Shown here in pieces: positions 19,903 to 31,600 of a stretch of DNA of 64,000 nt (positions are counted from its first letter, which is position 1; every line of letters begins with the position of its first letter). The DNA comes from Anas platyrhynchos (taxonomy: Eukaryota; Chordata; Aves; Anseriformes; Anatidae). Made by a program: the position numbers and the translations under genes. The DNA lies in assembly GCF_047663525.1 (NCBI RefSeq), contig NC_092612.1:1025501-1089500 (forward strand). The letters are read 5' to 3'. The notes beneath the pieces were generated by a model, which saw only the letters and a program-made list of their open reading frames with translations, was not told the origin of the DNA and did no database searches.

Positions 19903-20744
19903 TCTTTACAAACATCTAAAAACTACAGCACGGCACGAACTGCATACGGACAGAACTAGGGGTGTGCTCCGAGAAAAAGACCAGCTACAGCGAAATGGGG
20001 GGGGGGCGCGAGGAAGAGGAGGAGGAGGAGGAAGAGCAGGAGGAGGAAGATGAGGAAGAGGAGGAGGAGGACGGCACGAGGACGAGATGAAGCTCAGAGG
20101 GCTGGGGGGGGGGGGCTCCCAAGTGCTTTTTGCATAGACCTCAGCCTCTGCTCCTTGGTGGGGGGGGGGCTGCTGAGCCTCCCCGGGGTGCCCAAGGTGA
20201 GGGGGGGGGCACAGCCCTGCCACCCCCCCCCCCCAATTTTTTTGGGGTCCCGCTTTTTGGGGCGCCGCCGTTGTGCTTTGCGAACCGCTGGGGTGGGGGC
20301 TTCTTGTGCTCTGGGCTGGGGTTGGTTTTTTTTTTTTTGGGGGGGGGGACGACAGGGATTGACCCCCCCCCCCTTTTAAATGCCCCCCCCACCGTTCCCT
20401 TTTAAAAGCCTAAGGAAGGAAAAATTGGAAAAAAAATAGGAAAAAAAAGGAAGCAGCAAATGGGGGGGGGTGTGCAGGTGCCCCCCCCCACGCTGCAGCC
20501 ACCATCCCGCACCCCAAAACGCAGCCGTGCCCCCCTCCTACAGCGGGGGGGGGGGGATTACACCCCGGGGGGGGCACATTTATCCTTCTTCCCCCTGCAA
20601 ATCGACCCCCACCCCACCCAAGAATGGGGCTGGGGCTGCGGGGGGCAGACCCCAAATTCATCCCCAGCGCCCCAAATCGGATAAAGGGGGGGTCTGGGGG
20701 GGGGGGTTTGCTGCACCGGGAGGTGCGAGGTGCTGGGCTCTGCA

Positions 20745-20912
20745 CCCCAAAATGGGGCTCTGCACCCCAAAACTGGGCTCTGGATCCCAAAATGGGGCTC
20801 TGCACCCCAAAAGTGGGGGGGCTCTGGACCCCAAAACTGGGCTCTGCACCCCAAAACTGGGCTCTGCACCCCAAAATTGGGGGGCTCTGCACCCCAAAAA
20901 GTGGGGGGCACA
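20745..20912. repeat. 20-bp GGGCTCTGCACCCCAAAAYT tandem repeat
   Basis: Eight copies of GGGCTCTGCACCCCAAAACT and close variants (GGGCTCTGGATCCCAAAATG), inside the presumed SV2A 3' UTR. Confidence 0.9.
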
Positions 20913-21444
20913 CTGAAGCGCCACGCACCCCAAATCGTGTGCTTTAAGGTGGTGGGCACCCTAAAATCCCCCCCCCCAAGGTGCTGAGCACCCTAAAATC
21001 CCCCCCCCAAGGTGCTGAGCACCCCAATATTCCCAGCCTCAGCCCTGGGGGGGGGGGGAAACCAAATCACGGCCCCCCCCGACCCCAACCCCACAGCAGA
21101 GCCGTGGGCCGAGCCTTCCTCCTCCTCCTCCTCTTCCTCCTCTCTCCCCAGCCCAGCAGGGATTTGGGGGGGGTGGGGGGGGTCCCTCCCCCAGCCCCAC
21201 AAAGCTGGGGTGCCCCCGACCCCCTCCCCTCGCCCCCCCCCCAGCAGCGAGCAGCTTTGCACAGACGGGGTGACACCGAGAAAAGAAATTTGGGGAGGTG
21301 GGGGGGGACTCAAGGGTTTGTTTTTTTGGGGGGGGGAGGAAAAAGGGTTGGGGGGGGGGAGTTAAGTGCAAATGACCGAAAAAAATCCCGAATGCTCCAA
21401 GAAGACGTTTCACAGTGTGTAACGAGACTAAGCCCCCCCCCCCC

Positions 21445-21855
21445 AAAAAAATAAAATAATAAATAAAATAATAAATAAAATAATAAAATAATAAATAAAA
21501 TAATAAAATAATAAAAAATAATAAAATAATAAAATAATAAAAATAATAAAAATTAAAATAAAATATAAAATAAAATAAAAATAAAATAAAATAAAAAATA
21601 AAATAATAAAATAATAAATAAAATCATAAAATAAAATAAAAATTAAAAATAAAAATTAAAAATAAAATAAAATAAAATAAAAATAAAATAAAAATAAAAT
21701 AAAATAATAAATAAAATAAAAAATAAAATAATAAAATAATAAATAAAATAATAAAATAAAATAAAATAAAATAAAATAAAAATTATAAAAATAAAAATTA
21801 AAAATTAAATAAAATAAAAATAAAATAAAATAAAAATAAAAATAAAAAGGAGAGG
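21445..21855. repeat. AATAAAATAAT microsatellite
   Basis: About 400 bp of mixed AAATAA, AATAAAAT and AAAAT units, pure A/T, ending about 100 bp from the SV2A stop codon. It lies in the SV2A 3' UTR and contains many minus-strand TTTATT and plus-strand AATAAA hexamers. Confidence 0.95.
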
Positions 21856-21951
21856 GGGCGAGGAGGAGGAGGAGGGGAGAGCCGGGATGAGGGGCGAGAT
21901 AGGGGCTGGTGGAGGGGGGGGGTCCTCTCCCCATTTATGTGTCGCCCCCCC

Positions 21952-24900
21952 TCACTGCAGCACTTGCCCGCGGGTCTCCGGCAATTTCAAGGCGAGGGAG
22001 CTGCCGAGGGCCAGGGCGGTGGAGGCCAGGAGGATGGGCACGGCTTTGGTGATGCCCACGAAGGAGGTGAAGATGCTGATGCCCAGCACGGCCGCCAGCT
22101 TGCACAGCGCGTTGAGGAAGCCGAACGCCGTCGTCCTGCGGGGAATTAATTGGGGGGGGTGGGAATTAGGAAGGGGGGTGCCCATCCGGGATGATCTCCA
22201 GGGTTTTGGTTCCTTGCGCTCTGTGACTGAATGTTTGTGACTGGGTGCGAAAATCTGGTAGGTGGGCATCAAAATTGTGTGCCCGGCACCCAAAACCTCA
22301 TAAATTAGACCCAAATCCTTGCACCTGGCACCCAAAACCTCATAAACTGGACCCAAATCCTTGAACCCGGCACCCAAAACCTCATAAACTGGACCCAAAT
22401 CTTTGAACCCGGCACCCAAAACCTCACACCTGGACCCAAAAACCTCATAGCCAGCACCCAAAATCTCACACCTGTACCCAAAATCTCACACTTGGACCCA
22501 AATCCTTGCACCTGGACCCCCAAACCTCGCACCTGGCACCCAAAACCTCTTATCTGGCACCCAAATCCTTGCACCTGTACCCAAAACCTCACACCTGGAC
22601 CCAAATCCTCATACCTGAACCCCAAAACCTTGCACCTGGACCCAAATCCTTGCACCTGGACCCAAAAATCTTGTACCTGGCACCCAAAACCTCATAGCTG
22701 GCACCCAAAAATCTCTTATCTGGCACCCAAATCCTTGCACCTGGCACCCAAAACCTCACACCTGGACCCAAATCCTTGCACCTGGACCCAAAACCCTCAT
22801 ACCCAGCACCAAATCCCCGCACCCAGCACCCAAATCCTCACATTTAACACACAAAACCTCACACCAGGACCCCGAAACCCTGCACCCGGCCCCCAGAACC
22901 TTGCACCTGAACCCAAAAACCTCGTACCCAGCACCCCAAATCCTCATACCTGGCACCCAAAACCTTGCACCCGGCACCCAAAACCTCATACCTGGCACCC
23001 AAAAACTTCTTATCTGGCACCCAAATCCTTGCACCTGTACCCAAAACCTCTTATCTGGCACCCAAATCCTTGCACCTGGACCCAAAACCTCACACCTGGA
23101 CCCAAAACCCTCATACCCAGCACCCAAATCCCCTCACCCAGCCCCCAAATCCTCACATTTAACGCACAAACCTCACACCAGGACCCCGAAACCCTGCACC
23201 CGGCCCCCAAAACCTTTTCCCTGTCACCCTGCGCCCCACACCCTGGCCCCCCCGGCCCCCCGGCACCTCTTGTCGGAGGGGTAGAGCTCCACGGTGAGCA
23301 CGTCCAGGGCGTTCCAGGAGGCGATGCTGACGCCGCCGAAGAGGCAGAGCAGCGCGATCATCGCCGACTCGCTGTTGCCGAAGGAGAGGAAGAAGCAGCT
23401 CACGCAGGACATCACGCTGGAGCCGGCTGCGGGGGGGTGGGGGGGGGAACAGCGTCAGGGCCGGGGGCACCTCGCACCCCCCAAAAAAGGGGAGAATTAA
23501 AGAATTGGGGAGCTGGAGGGGTTGGGAGAGAGCTGCGGAGAGCATCGGGTCCCCCCTGTGCCAAAGGTCCCCCCTGTGCCAAAGCCGTTCCCTAGAGGGG
23601 GTGCCCGGGGAGGCGTCCAGATGGGGCTCAAAAACCTCCAAAGGAGCCCCAAAATCTCCCTGGGCGGCCCGTCCCAGTGCTCCGTCAGCCTTACTGGGAA
23701 GAAACTGGTGCAGAAAGTCCTGGGCTCCGTTTTATGGCCGTCGCCCCTTGTCCTGTCCCCGCAGGGCGCTGAGATGAGGTTGCCCAAACCCCTGTGCCCC
23801 CCACCCCACACACTGAGATCCCCTCTCAACCTCCTGTCCCCAGGCTGGCCACCCCCAGATCCCAAAACCTGGAAGATGCCCCAGGCCCTATAGCACCTTT
23901 ATGGCCTTCTGCTGACCTCATCCCAGGACCCCCCCATCCTTTTTGCGCCGGGGAGCCCACAACGGGCCACAACTCCCCACCTGAGGTGCCTGAGCGCAGC
24001 ATCACCTGCCCACGGTCCAGGACCCCAAAAAAAAAACCTGGTGGGGATGAAATTGGGGGTGCCCACCCAGCATGCGGAGGCGGCCGATCTTGTCCATGAG
24101 TAGGGCCGAGACGATGTTCCCGGGGAGCACGGCCAAGGTGCCCAGGAAGCTGACGAAGTAAATCATGTAGGCGTTGTTGTCGTCGCTGAAGTCCAGCTGG
24201 CAGCCCTCCTTGTTGTGCAGGAAGGTGCTGTTCAGCACCCGGCTGTTGATGAACTTGTACTCGAAGAGATCTGCAAGGGGGGGACCCCAAACGGGTCGTA
24301 AAAGGGGCGGCGAGGATCGAGGGGGGGGTTCTGTGCAGCCCCCGTCCCCGCTCGTACCCGTGTTGTAGAAGACGGTGGAGATGAAGGTGCAGTTCTTGAA
24401 GAAGGTGTTGCTGGAGGTGATGTCCTCGAAGTAGCACTCCTCGAACAGCGAGTCCTCGAACGTCACCGACTTCATCTTCAGGCCGATGAACCTGGGGATG
24501 GGGCAAAAAGAGGGGGGAAAAGGGCTCGCTGCCGTCCCCCGAGCCCCCCGTCCCGGTGTCCCCGTCCCCGGCGGCCACGCACTTGTCGTTGAAGTACTCG
24601 CCGCCCTGGTGGATCTGGTTCTCCAGGGTGAAGTTGAAGGTGAAGTGCCGGACCTTCTCGCGGGTGAAGAGTTTGGTGCGCGAGGCGTACTCGATGTTCT
24701 GCAGGTGCTTGATCATGTCCGGGAACCAAACCGTCAGCCCGTAGTAGCTGCGGGGTGAGAGAGAGGGGCTGAGCCCGGCCGCCAACAACCCGGCCCCCGG
24801 CCCCGTGTCACCATCCCCGTCCCTGTGCCACCATCCCCATCCCCATATCACCCTCCCTGTCCCCATGTCACCATCCTCGTCCCTGTTCCATGATCCCCAT

Positions 24901-27900
24901 CCCCATTACACCATCCCTGTCCCCATGCCACCATCCCTGTCCCCATATCCCCATCCCCATCCACGTGCCACCATCCCAATGCCCATGCCACCATCCCTGT
25001 CCCCACAACACCATCCCCATCCCCGTGCCACCATCTCTGTCCCCATGCCACCATCCCCATCCCTTTGCCACCATCCCCGTCCCCATATCCCCATCCCCAT
25101 CCACGTGCCACCATCCCAATGCCCATGCCACCATCCCTGTCCCCATGCCACCATCCCAATCCCCGTGCCACCATCCCCATCCCCATATCCCCATCCCCCT
25201 GCCACCATCCCCGTCCCCACATCCCCATATCCCCATCCCCATACCACCAGCTGCCCCCACCCATGGGTGCCTCCCCCCATTTCCCCCCCCCCATTTCCCC
25301 GGCCCCACCTGAAGGACATGGTGAACCACACGGCCATCATCATCAGCGTGATGCGCCGGTACTCAGGCGCGAAGCACTGCTGGAAGTTGCTCCAAACCTA
25401 CGGGGAAAGGACAGGAGGTGACAAGGGGACACCGCAGGGGGACAGCAGGGCCACCCCCCCACACCCCCCCACACCCCCCCAAGTCCCCACCTGCTGCGAG
25501 AGGTTGAGGAATCGGACGAGCCAGCGCCGGTACCACGTGCCGGTGTCTGACTGGATCTCGATGAGCTCGTCCTCCCGCTTGATGGTCTTGATGTGGGTGA
25601 CCTGCGGGTGCGGGGGGGGGGGACGCTCTGGGCACGGTGGCCGTGAGCCCAGCCTCGTGCCTCAGTTTCCCCACCCGCTGATGTAGAGCTGCACCCCTCT
25701 CCCACCCTCTCCACGGGGGTGCTTTTCCCGGAGGTGGCAGCTGGGGGGTGGCGGGGTGGGTATGGGGGTGTGGGGGTGTGGGGCGGGGGGGTTCTCACCG
25801 AAAAGACCCTCTCGGGGTGGCCCTTGGCCCTCATGTTGGTGTCGTGGACCTGCTTCAGCACCATCCAGGCCTCGTCGTGTTTGCCGTTCTGCAACACAAA
25901 ACCCGGGTTCGCCCTGGGACCACCCCTGCCCCATTTCCCCCCCACCCTCCATCCCCAGCACCCATTTGAGGCTGGGTTGGGGGGGGACGGGACACCCCCA
26001 GCACCCCTTTTCCAGCTCCGGTCACCTCCAGGAAGAAGCGGGGGCTCTCGGGCATGGTGGTGAGCGCCCCGATGGCGAAGACGGAGGGGAAGGCGCAGAC
26101 CAGGACGAAAACCCTCCAGCTGTGGAACTGGTACGCGGAGCCCATCTGGAAGCTCCAACCTGCGGGGAGGGGACGGGATGGGACCGGGGGGGGGGACACG
26201 GAGGTGGCACCGAGCCCCGGAGAGCCCGGCGAGCGCCGGCGCCCTTACCGTAGTGGGGGATGATGGCCCAAGCCATGGCCGAGGCGTAGATGCCCCCGAT
26301 CATCCAGAACATGCAGAGCCAGCTCAGGTGCTCCCCGCGCTTCTCCTGCGCCAGGAACTCAGAGAAATAGGAGAAGACGATGGGGATGGAGCCGCCGATG
26401 CTGGGGACGGGGGCAGAGCGGCCGTCAGGGGAGGCTGAGGAGATGGGGGGGGGACACAAACACACACATGGACACCCCCCACCTCCTCCCAGGGCGCCGT
26501 GCCCCCCCCTTACCCCACGCCCGAGAGCAGCCTGCAGAAGAGGAAGGTGCCGTAGCCTTGGACGAAGGAGGAGAAGAAGGCGAAGACGCTGTTGACGGAG
26601 AGGGAGATGAGGAGGCACTGCCGTCGGCCCAGGCGGTCGGCCAGCCCGCCCCACAGGAAGGCGCCCACCATCATGCCCAGGTACACGATGAGCCCTGGGG
26701 GGGGGGGACAGGGGACACGGGATGGGGGACACGGGGACAAGGGGGGGGACACAGCGGTGTCAGCCCCTCAGCCCCACGCACCGAGGGACCCCCGGCACCG
26801 GCGGTGCTTGGGGCGAGGACTCGGTACTGGGGGGTGCTGAGGGGGTGCAGGGGGCAGAGATCCCCCCCCCAGCATAAACCCAGAGCCCCCCCCCCTCCTC
26901 TCATTGTCTGCATCCAGCCCCCCCCCCCCCCCTCCCCTCCTCCTGCCCTGAGTTTGCCAGGTCTGGGCGGGGGGGGCACACAATTACACTCGGAATTTGG
27001 GCTGCAATGGGGGGGGGGAATGGGGAGGGGGGGGTGCCGCAGTGCAGCCAACGCAGCCACCCGCAGCCCCCCCCCCCCCCCCAGAGCACTCAGCGTCCCC
27101 TTATCAGCCCCGAGCAGGACCAGGGAGATAAGCCTGCGGCTCCGGGGGGGGGCACGAGGCACTGCCTGGCTGCGCAGTGATGCTCACCCCCCCCTCCGGC
27201 TGCTGCCTCTCCCCCCCCCCAGTTTTCCCAGCTGGGCCCAGTGTGGGACTGGGAGGAGGAGGCTGGAGGGAGCTGGATGCCCAGAGAGCTCCTGAAACCC
27301 CCCCATGTCCCCAAATCTCCTGTGTCCCCCCCCCATGTCCCCTGTCCCCTCCCGTGTCCCCCCCCATCCCCGAGTCCCGCTTGTCCTTCAGGGGGAAGGA
27401 CACGCACACCCCCCCCACCCCATGGCCTCCCACACTTCCTATGTGCCCCAAATCCCCCCAAATCTCCCCAAATCTCCCCAAATCCCCCCCATCCCCATCT
27501 CCCTCCCTGTCCTCCCACACCCCTCCCCCTGCTCACATCCCTGTGTTTCCCCCCCCACACACATTCTCCTTTCTGCTCCCGTGCCCCCTATATGCCACGT
27601 CCCCCCACATCCCCCCCACTCGATGTCCCCCATGCCCCCTCTGCCCCTCCCCGTCCCCTCGGTGTCCCTCCATGTCCCCTTATCTGCTCCCCCCCCCATA
27701 CCCCACGTCCCCTTCCTTGTCCCCCTCTCTCCTCACGTCCCCCACACCCCATTTCCCTCTCCGTGTCCCCCACATCCCAGCTGCCCTTCCATGCCCCCCT
27801 ACCTTCTCTTGTCCCCCTCCATGTCCCCTAATCTGCTCGTGTCCCCATACCCCATGTCCCCACACCCCATATCCCCCTCCGTGCCCCCCCACCTCCCAAT

Positions 27901-28613
27901 GTCCCCCATACCCCGCTGTCCCTCCCTGTCCCCCTACCCTCCCACTCCCCCCCCTCACTCCCCTGTCCCCCCACATCCCCTCCCTGCCCCCTCGACCCCA
28001 CCCCTGTCCCAAAAGCCCCCCCCCAAGGCTCACCCAGCATCCCCTTGTTGGAGTCGGAGAGGCACATGTCCTTCTCGGCGCTGGGCAGCACGAAGCCCAC
28101 CACGAAGACCTCCACGCCGTCGGCCATCAGGGCCAGTCCCAGGACGAAGTAGAGGGTCCACTGGAAGCGGCCGTGGCCGCACTCCTGCAGGATCAGCTCG
28201 TATTGCTGCGCCAGCTCCTCCTTGTCCTTCCTCCGCTGCCCCTCGGTGTCGTCGAAGGCGCCGGCGGCCGCCTCGGCCCCCAGCCGCTCCCCGCCTTTCA
28301 TCGAGTCGTGCCGGGGGATGCCCTGGTACTCGCCCTCGTAGATCTCGTCCTCCTCGTCGTGGCCCTCGGTGGCGTCGCTGGAAGCCCCCTCCTCCTCGTT
28401 GGCCCCCTCGCCCCCCCGGTAGTAGCCGTCCTGCGGCGGGTAGTCTTCATCGTCCTCCTCCTCCTCGAAGCGGGTGTAGGAGCGCTTGGTGTACTCGTCC
28501 TGCATGCGGTCCATGCCCTTGCTCACCTTCTTGGCCGCGTGCTTCTTCACCTCCTTGGCGATGTCCTTGGCGCCCCGGATGAACGCCGTCCGGTCTCGGA
28601 AGCTCTCATCCAT
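21952..28613 (-). CDS. SV2A: Synaptic vesicle glycoprotein 2A (12 coding exons, intact)
   Basis: Twelve-membrane-span transporter-like protein of synaptic vesicles, a modulator of regulated release that binds synaptotagmin and is the levetiracetam target in mammals. Exons: 28034-28613, 26514-26694, 26249-26400, 26026-26159, 25799-25888, 25491-25601, 25309-25397, 24583-24747, 24358-24491, 24067-24270, 23267-23426, 21952-22135; all GT/AG, 2184 nt, 727 aa (human 742). Start MDESFRDRTAFIRGAKDIAK with the lysine-rich VKKHAAKK and acidic EEEEDDEDY cytosolic tail; DRLGRRQ in the MFS-type loop; luminal domain with three N-glycosylation sequons (NFT, NCT, NST); end LPETRGQVLQ. The N- and C-termini separate it from SV2B and SV2C. 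The luminal-domain exon 25491-25601 differs most from human (WLVRFLNLSQQ). The usual non-coding first exon was not located; an AG at 28626-28627 could be the acceptor before the ATG. Confidence 0.97.
22260..23220. repeat. ~20-bp CACCTGGACCCAAATCCTTG minisatellite in SV2A last intron
   Basis: About 45 units mixing CACCTGGACCCAAATCCTTG and CACCCAAAACCTCATACCTG fill nearly the entire intron before the last coding exon, with a higher-order period near 60-80 bp; a ~240-bp block at about 22870-22920 recurs at about 23165-23215. Confidence 0.9.
23590..23850 (-). mobile_element. Old CR1 LINE fragment in SV2A intron
   Basis: Plus-strand landmarks in order: CCCTGGGCGGCCCGTCCCAG, AAGAAACTGGTGCAGAAAGT, CGCCCCTTGTCCTGTCCCCG and CTCAACCTCCTGTCCCCAGG. 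These match the antisense of the CR1 3' half (grouped-subject lines recalled from chicken CR1). It is diverged and lies between coding exons 24067-24270 and 23267-23426. Confidence 0.75.
24800..25255. repeat. CACCATCCCCATCCCCATGC minisatellite in SV2A intron
   Basis: About 24 units of 18-24 bp built on CCACCATCCCCATCCCCATG, between coding exons 25309-25397 and 24583-24747. Confidence 0.9.
27290..28020. repeat. C-rich CCCATGTCCCCC array in SV2A intron 1
   Basis: Degenerate 10-20 bp units with CCCATGTCCCC, CCCACATCCC and TCCCCAAATCCC. Antisense open frames over this interval, up to about 700 codons, are by-products. Confidence 0.75.
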
Positions 28614-28629
28614 GGTGCCGGGGGGCTGG

Positions 28630-31600
28630 GTTTGGGCACCGGTGAGGAATTGAGGCCGGGGAGGGGGGCTCCGCGTCGGGGCTGCGCCCTCACGCCCTTG
28701 CTCGGCAGTGGGGTGTTTGGGGCCGGGCGGCGGCGCCGCCACCCATCCACGTGGCGAAGGCTGGGAGGGGGCGCGGGGTGGGGGGGGACCCCAGACCTGG
28801 GGAGCCCAGACACAAGCGGAGCCTGCATTAGGTTGGGAATGGCCCCGCACAGCCCCTCCGAGGTCTGCGAGGCCCAAGGACGGCGCAATTTACAGCACTT
28901 TTCCTCCCGGTTCAGATGGAGACGGGAGGATTTGGGGCACCTCCGCCCCGTGGTGAGGCTGCAGGGACCTGGGCAGGAGAGCCCGGCTTGGGGTCGCAGG
29001 AACAGCTCCAGGGGGGGTTGTCAGCTCTCAGAGTGCCCCCCAACCACGCTCATTCGGAGGAGCAAAGCTCTCGCAGACACATTTCGGCGGCCTTTGGGCA
29101 CCCGTTGGCCTCGTTGGAATCCAAAGTGGATTCCCCAGTGGCCAACAACGCGGCTGAGCACGGGGCTTGTTCACCTTGGTCCCTTCTCTCCCAGCACCTC
29201 CCAGCCTTGGGGCAGTGGTCCTGGGGTCAGCCCTGCTTGGGCGATGCTCCCCATGAGAGGGGGGGGCACACGTTAGGGTCTGTGGGACCCCCCGAGCTTC
29301 ACTTCCACAGCACCGCGGGGCCGGGAGCAAAAAATAAACGGGGGTGAGGAGGGAGCAAGGCACACGGGAGGCCGGTTTGATGCGGGGAGAGGGAGGATGG
29401 ACCCGCACAGGAGAATGGGCGAGCCGAAAGCCAATGGGGCCACCTCACCCCTGCCTCAATGGCCCCCCCAAAAGGGACCCCAGTGGGGATGGGGGATCCC
29501 TGATGGGGACAGGACCCGCAGAGGGAATCCCAGCAGTGATTGGGATGAGGAGGGTGCAGGTGGGCCCCACAGCCCCTCCGAGCACCCAGGGACAGCCCAG
29601 GGGCCCCAGGCCATGGGACCCCCCCAGTGCCTCCCGCTGCTCCCCATCAGCCCATTGAGAAAAAGGCGGCGCCACCTCCTCAATGGGGCCGGGTGGGTGG
29701 GGCTGGGCCGGGAGCCAATCAGCTGCGGGGGGGCGTGGCCACCCCACCGGCATCAATGGGGCTGGGGGGCACGGCCCAGCCGTTCGGCCAATCAGCTTCA
29801 GGGGGTGTGGCCACGCACCTGCCCTACCTCCCCCCCTTGCCCCTGGCTCGTGGCACCCATAGGGCGAGGGGGTCACGGGATGGGGACATGGGGACAGGGA
29901 CATGGGGACATGGGGACAGGCACATGGGGACGGGGACCTTGGGGACGGGGTCCTGGGGACAGGGACATGGGGACGGGGTCCTGGGGAGGGGACCCTGGGG
30001 ATGGGGACAGGGATGGGGACATGGGGACAGGGACCTGGGGATGGGGTCCTGGGGATGGGACCTTGGGGATGGGGACAGGGATGGGGACACGGGGACAGGG
30101 ACCCTGCGGAGGGGACCCTGGGGACGGGGACCTGGGGATGGGGTCCTGGGGAGGGGACCCTGGGGATGGGGACAGGGATGGGGACCCCAGGATGGGGACC
30201 CCGGGGCTCTGTGGGCCCCAGCAGGGCGCATGGTGCCCCCCCAGGGGGTAGGGTCCCGGTGACAGCGAGGGCTTGGGAAACCCCTGCCCATCTCCAGGGG
30301 GGTCACCCATCCCACATCCCACCTCGCCCTCAAGGGACAGGGGACAAGGAAACCGAGGGGACATCGGGGACATCGCTGCCACCAGGCCGCAGGCAGCGCG
30401 TCCCCGGCGGGTTCAGCCAGGATTGCAAGTCACCGCCAGGAACCAGGCCGGCTCCGGGTGCCAAAACCACCCCGATCCCTCGGGAAGGGCAGGACGGAGA
30501 GAAACCAGCACCACGCAGCCTGAGCCACCACCGACCCCACAGGGACCACGAGGGGAACCAGCCCCCAAAAGCCACGGGGGGCCCCAAAACCTCCCCAACT
30601 TGGCATCGGTGCCCCGGGCCGGCGATCCACAGCAGGGTGCCGAAGGAGGTTTGGGGCTGGGGGGGCCCTGGGGAGGGGTCCCCAGCCCCGATCCAGGTGC
30701 CCGAAGCTCGCCGCGGTGGCAGAGGCGGCGCCGGGGACCACGTGCCCAAGGCCACGTTCCCCGGGGAGGCTTCCAGAAAAAATTTGGCTGCGGCTTCACC
30801 AGAGCCTTCGGCCAGAGCCCTGGCCCCGTGCTGCCACCCTGCTGGGACCCCCCCCAACCCCACAAAAGCTCAGCCCAGCCCATGACAGGGATGGCCCCCA
30901 GACACCACCGGGTACGGGCACCGCTGGCCCTGCTGAGGGGCCCGTCACGACCCCCCCAACCCCCCCAAATTGCTATTTTTGACCCCCCGGCAGCACAAAA
31001 GCCTCCGGGCAGCAGCAGCCACGCGCGGTCAGCGCCGCAGAAGTTGAGCCGCAGGGAGAGGGACGCAGCCGTCAGCGCGCGTGTGTTTGTGTGTCCCCCC
31101 CCCCTTCCCCCTGCGCCCCCCCCCCCACCGACAGAGAGAGAGGGGGGACAGGGCACGGCGGCGAGCTAAAATTAGCCCTTCCAAAATAGCCGGGGCCGTC
31201 AGCAGCGCTCCCCCCGGGGTGGGCGCCCACGCCGGCTCTGCGCAGGCACCCGGGGACGGTGCGGTGCCGGCGCTGCGGCACGCCACAGCCCCCCCCTTAT
31301 TCCCTCATTCCCCCCCCCCCCTTTTCCTGAGCTGATTTCTGAATGAAGCCGGGCAGGGACCTCCAGGCAGCCTCAATTCCCTCGGACGCCCACCGCCCTC
31401 TGTTCCCCGGCTTGGTGGGGAGCAAAAAAAATCCCATCCTGGGGAGCCCCCCCGGTTGGCTCCTGAAGGCGCTGGAAGGAGCCGAGCCGTGGCCTTGGCA
31501 GCGCCAAGGTCATTTTGCCCCCTGTGGGGGCTGCCCCCCCCCGGGTGGCACGGTGACACAGCTCGCAGCAGCAGGGAGCTGGCAAAGGGCGAGGGGAGCA

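Noticed and set aside
27177-29276. Plus-strand open frame of about 700 codons
   Set aside because: It crosses the C-rich array and the antisense of SV2A coding exon 1; composition is repeat-driven.
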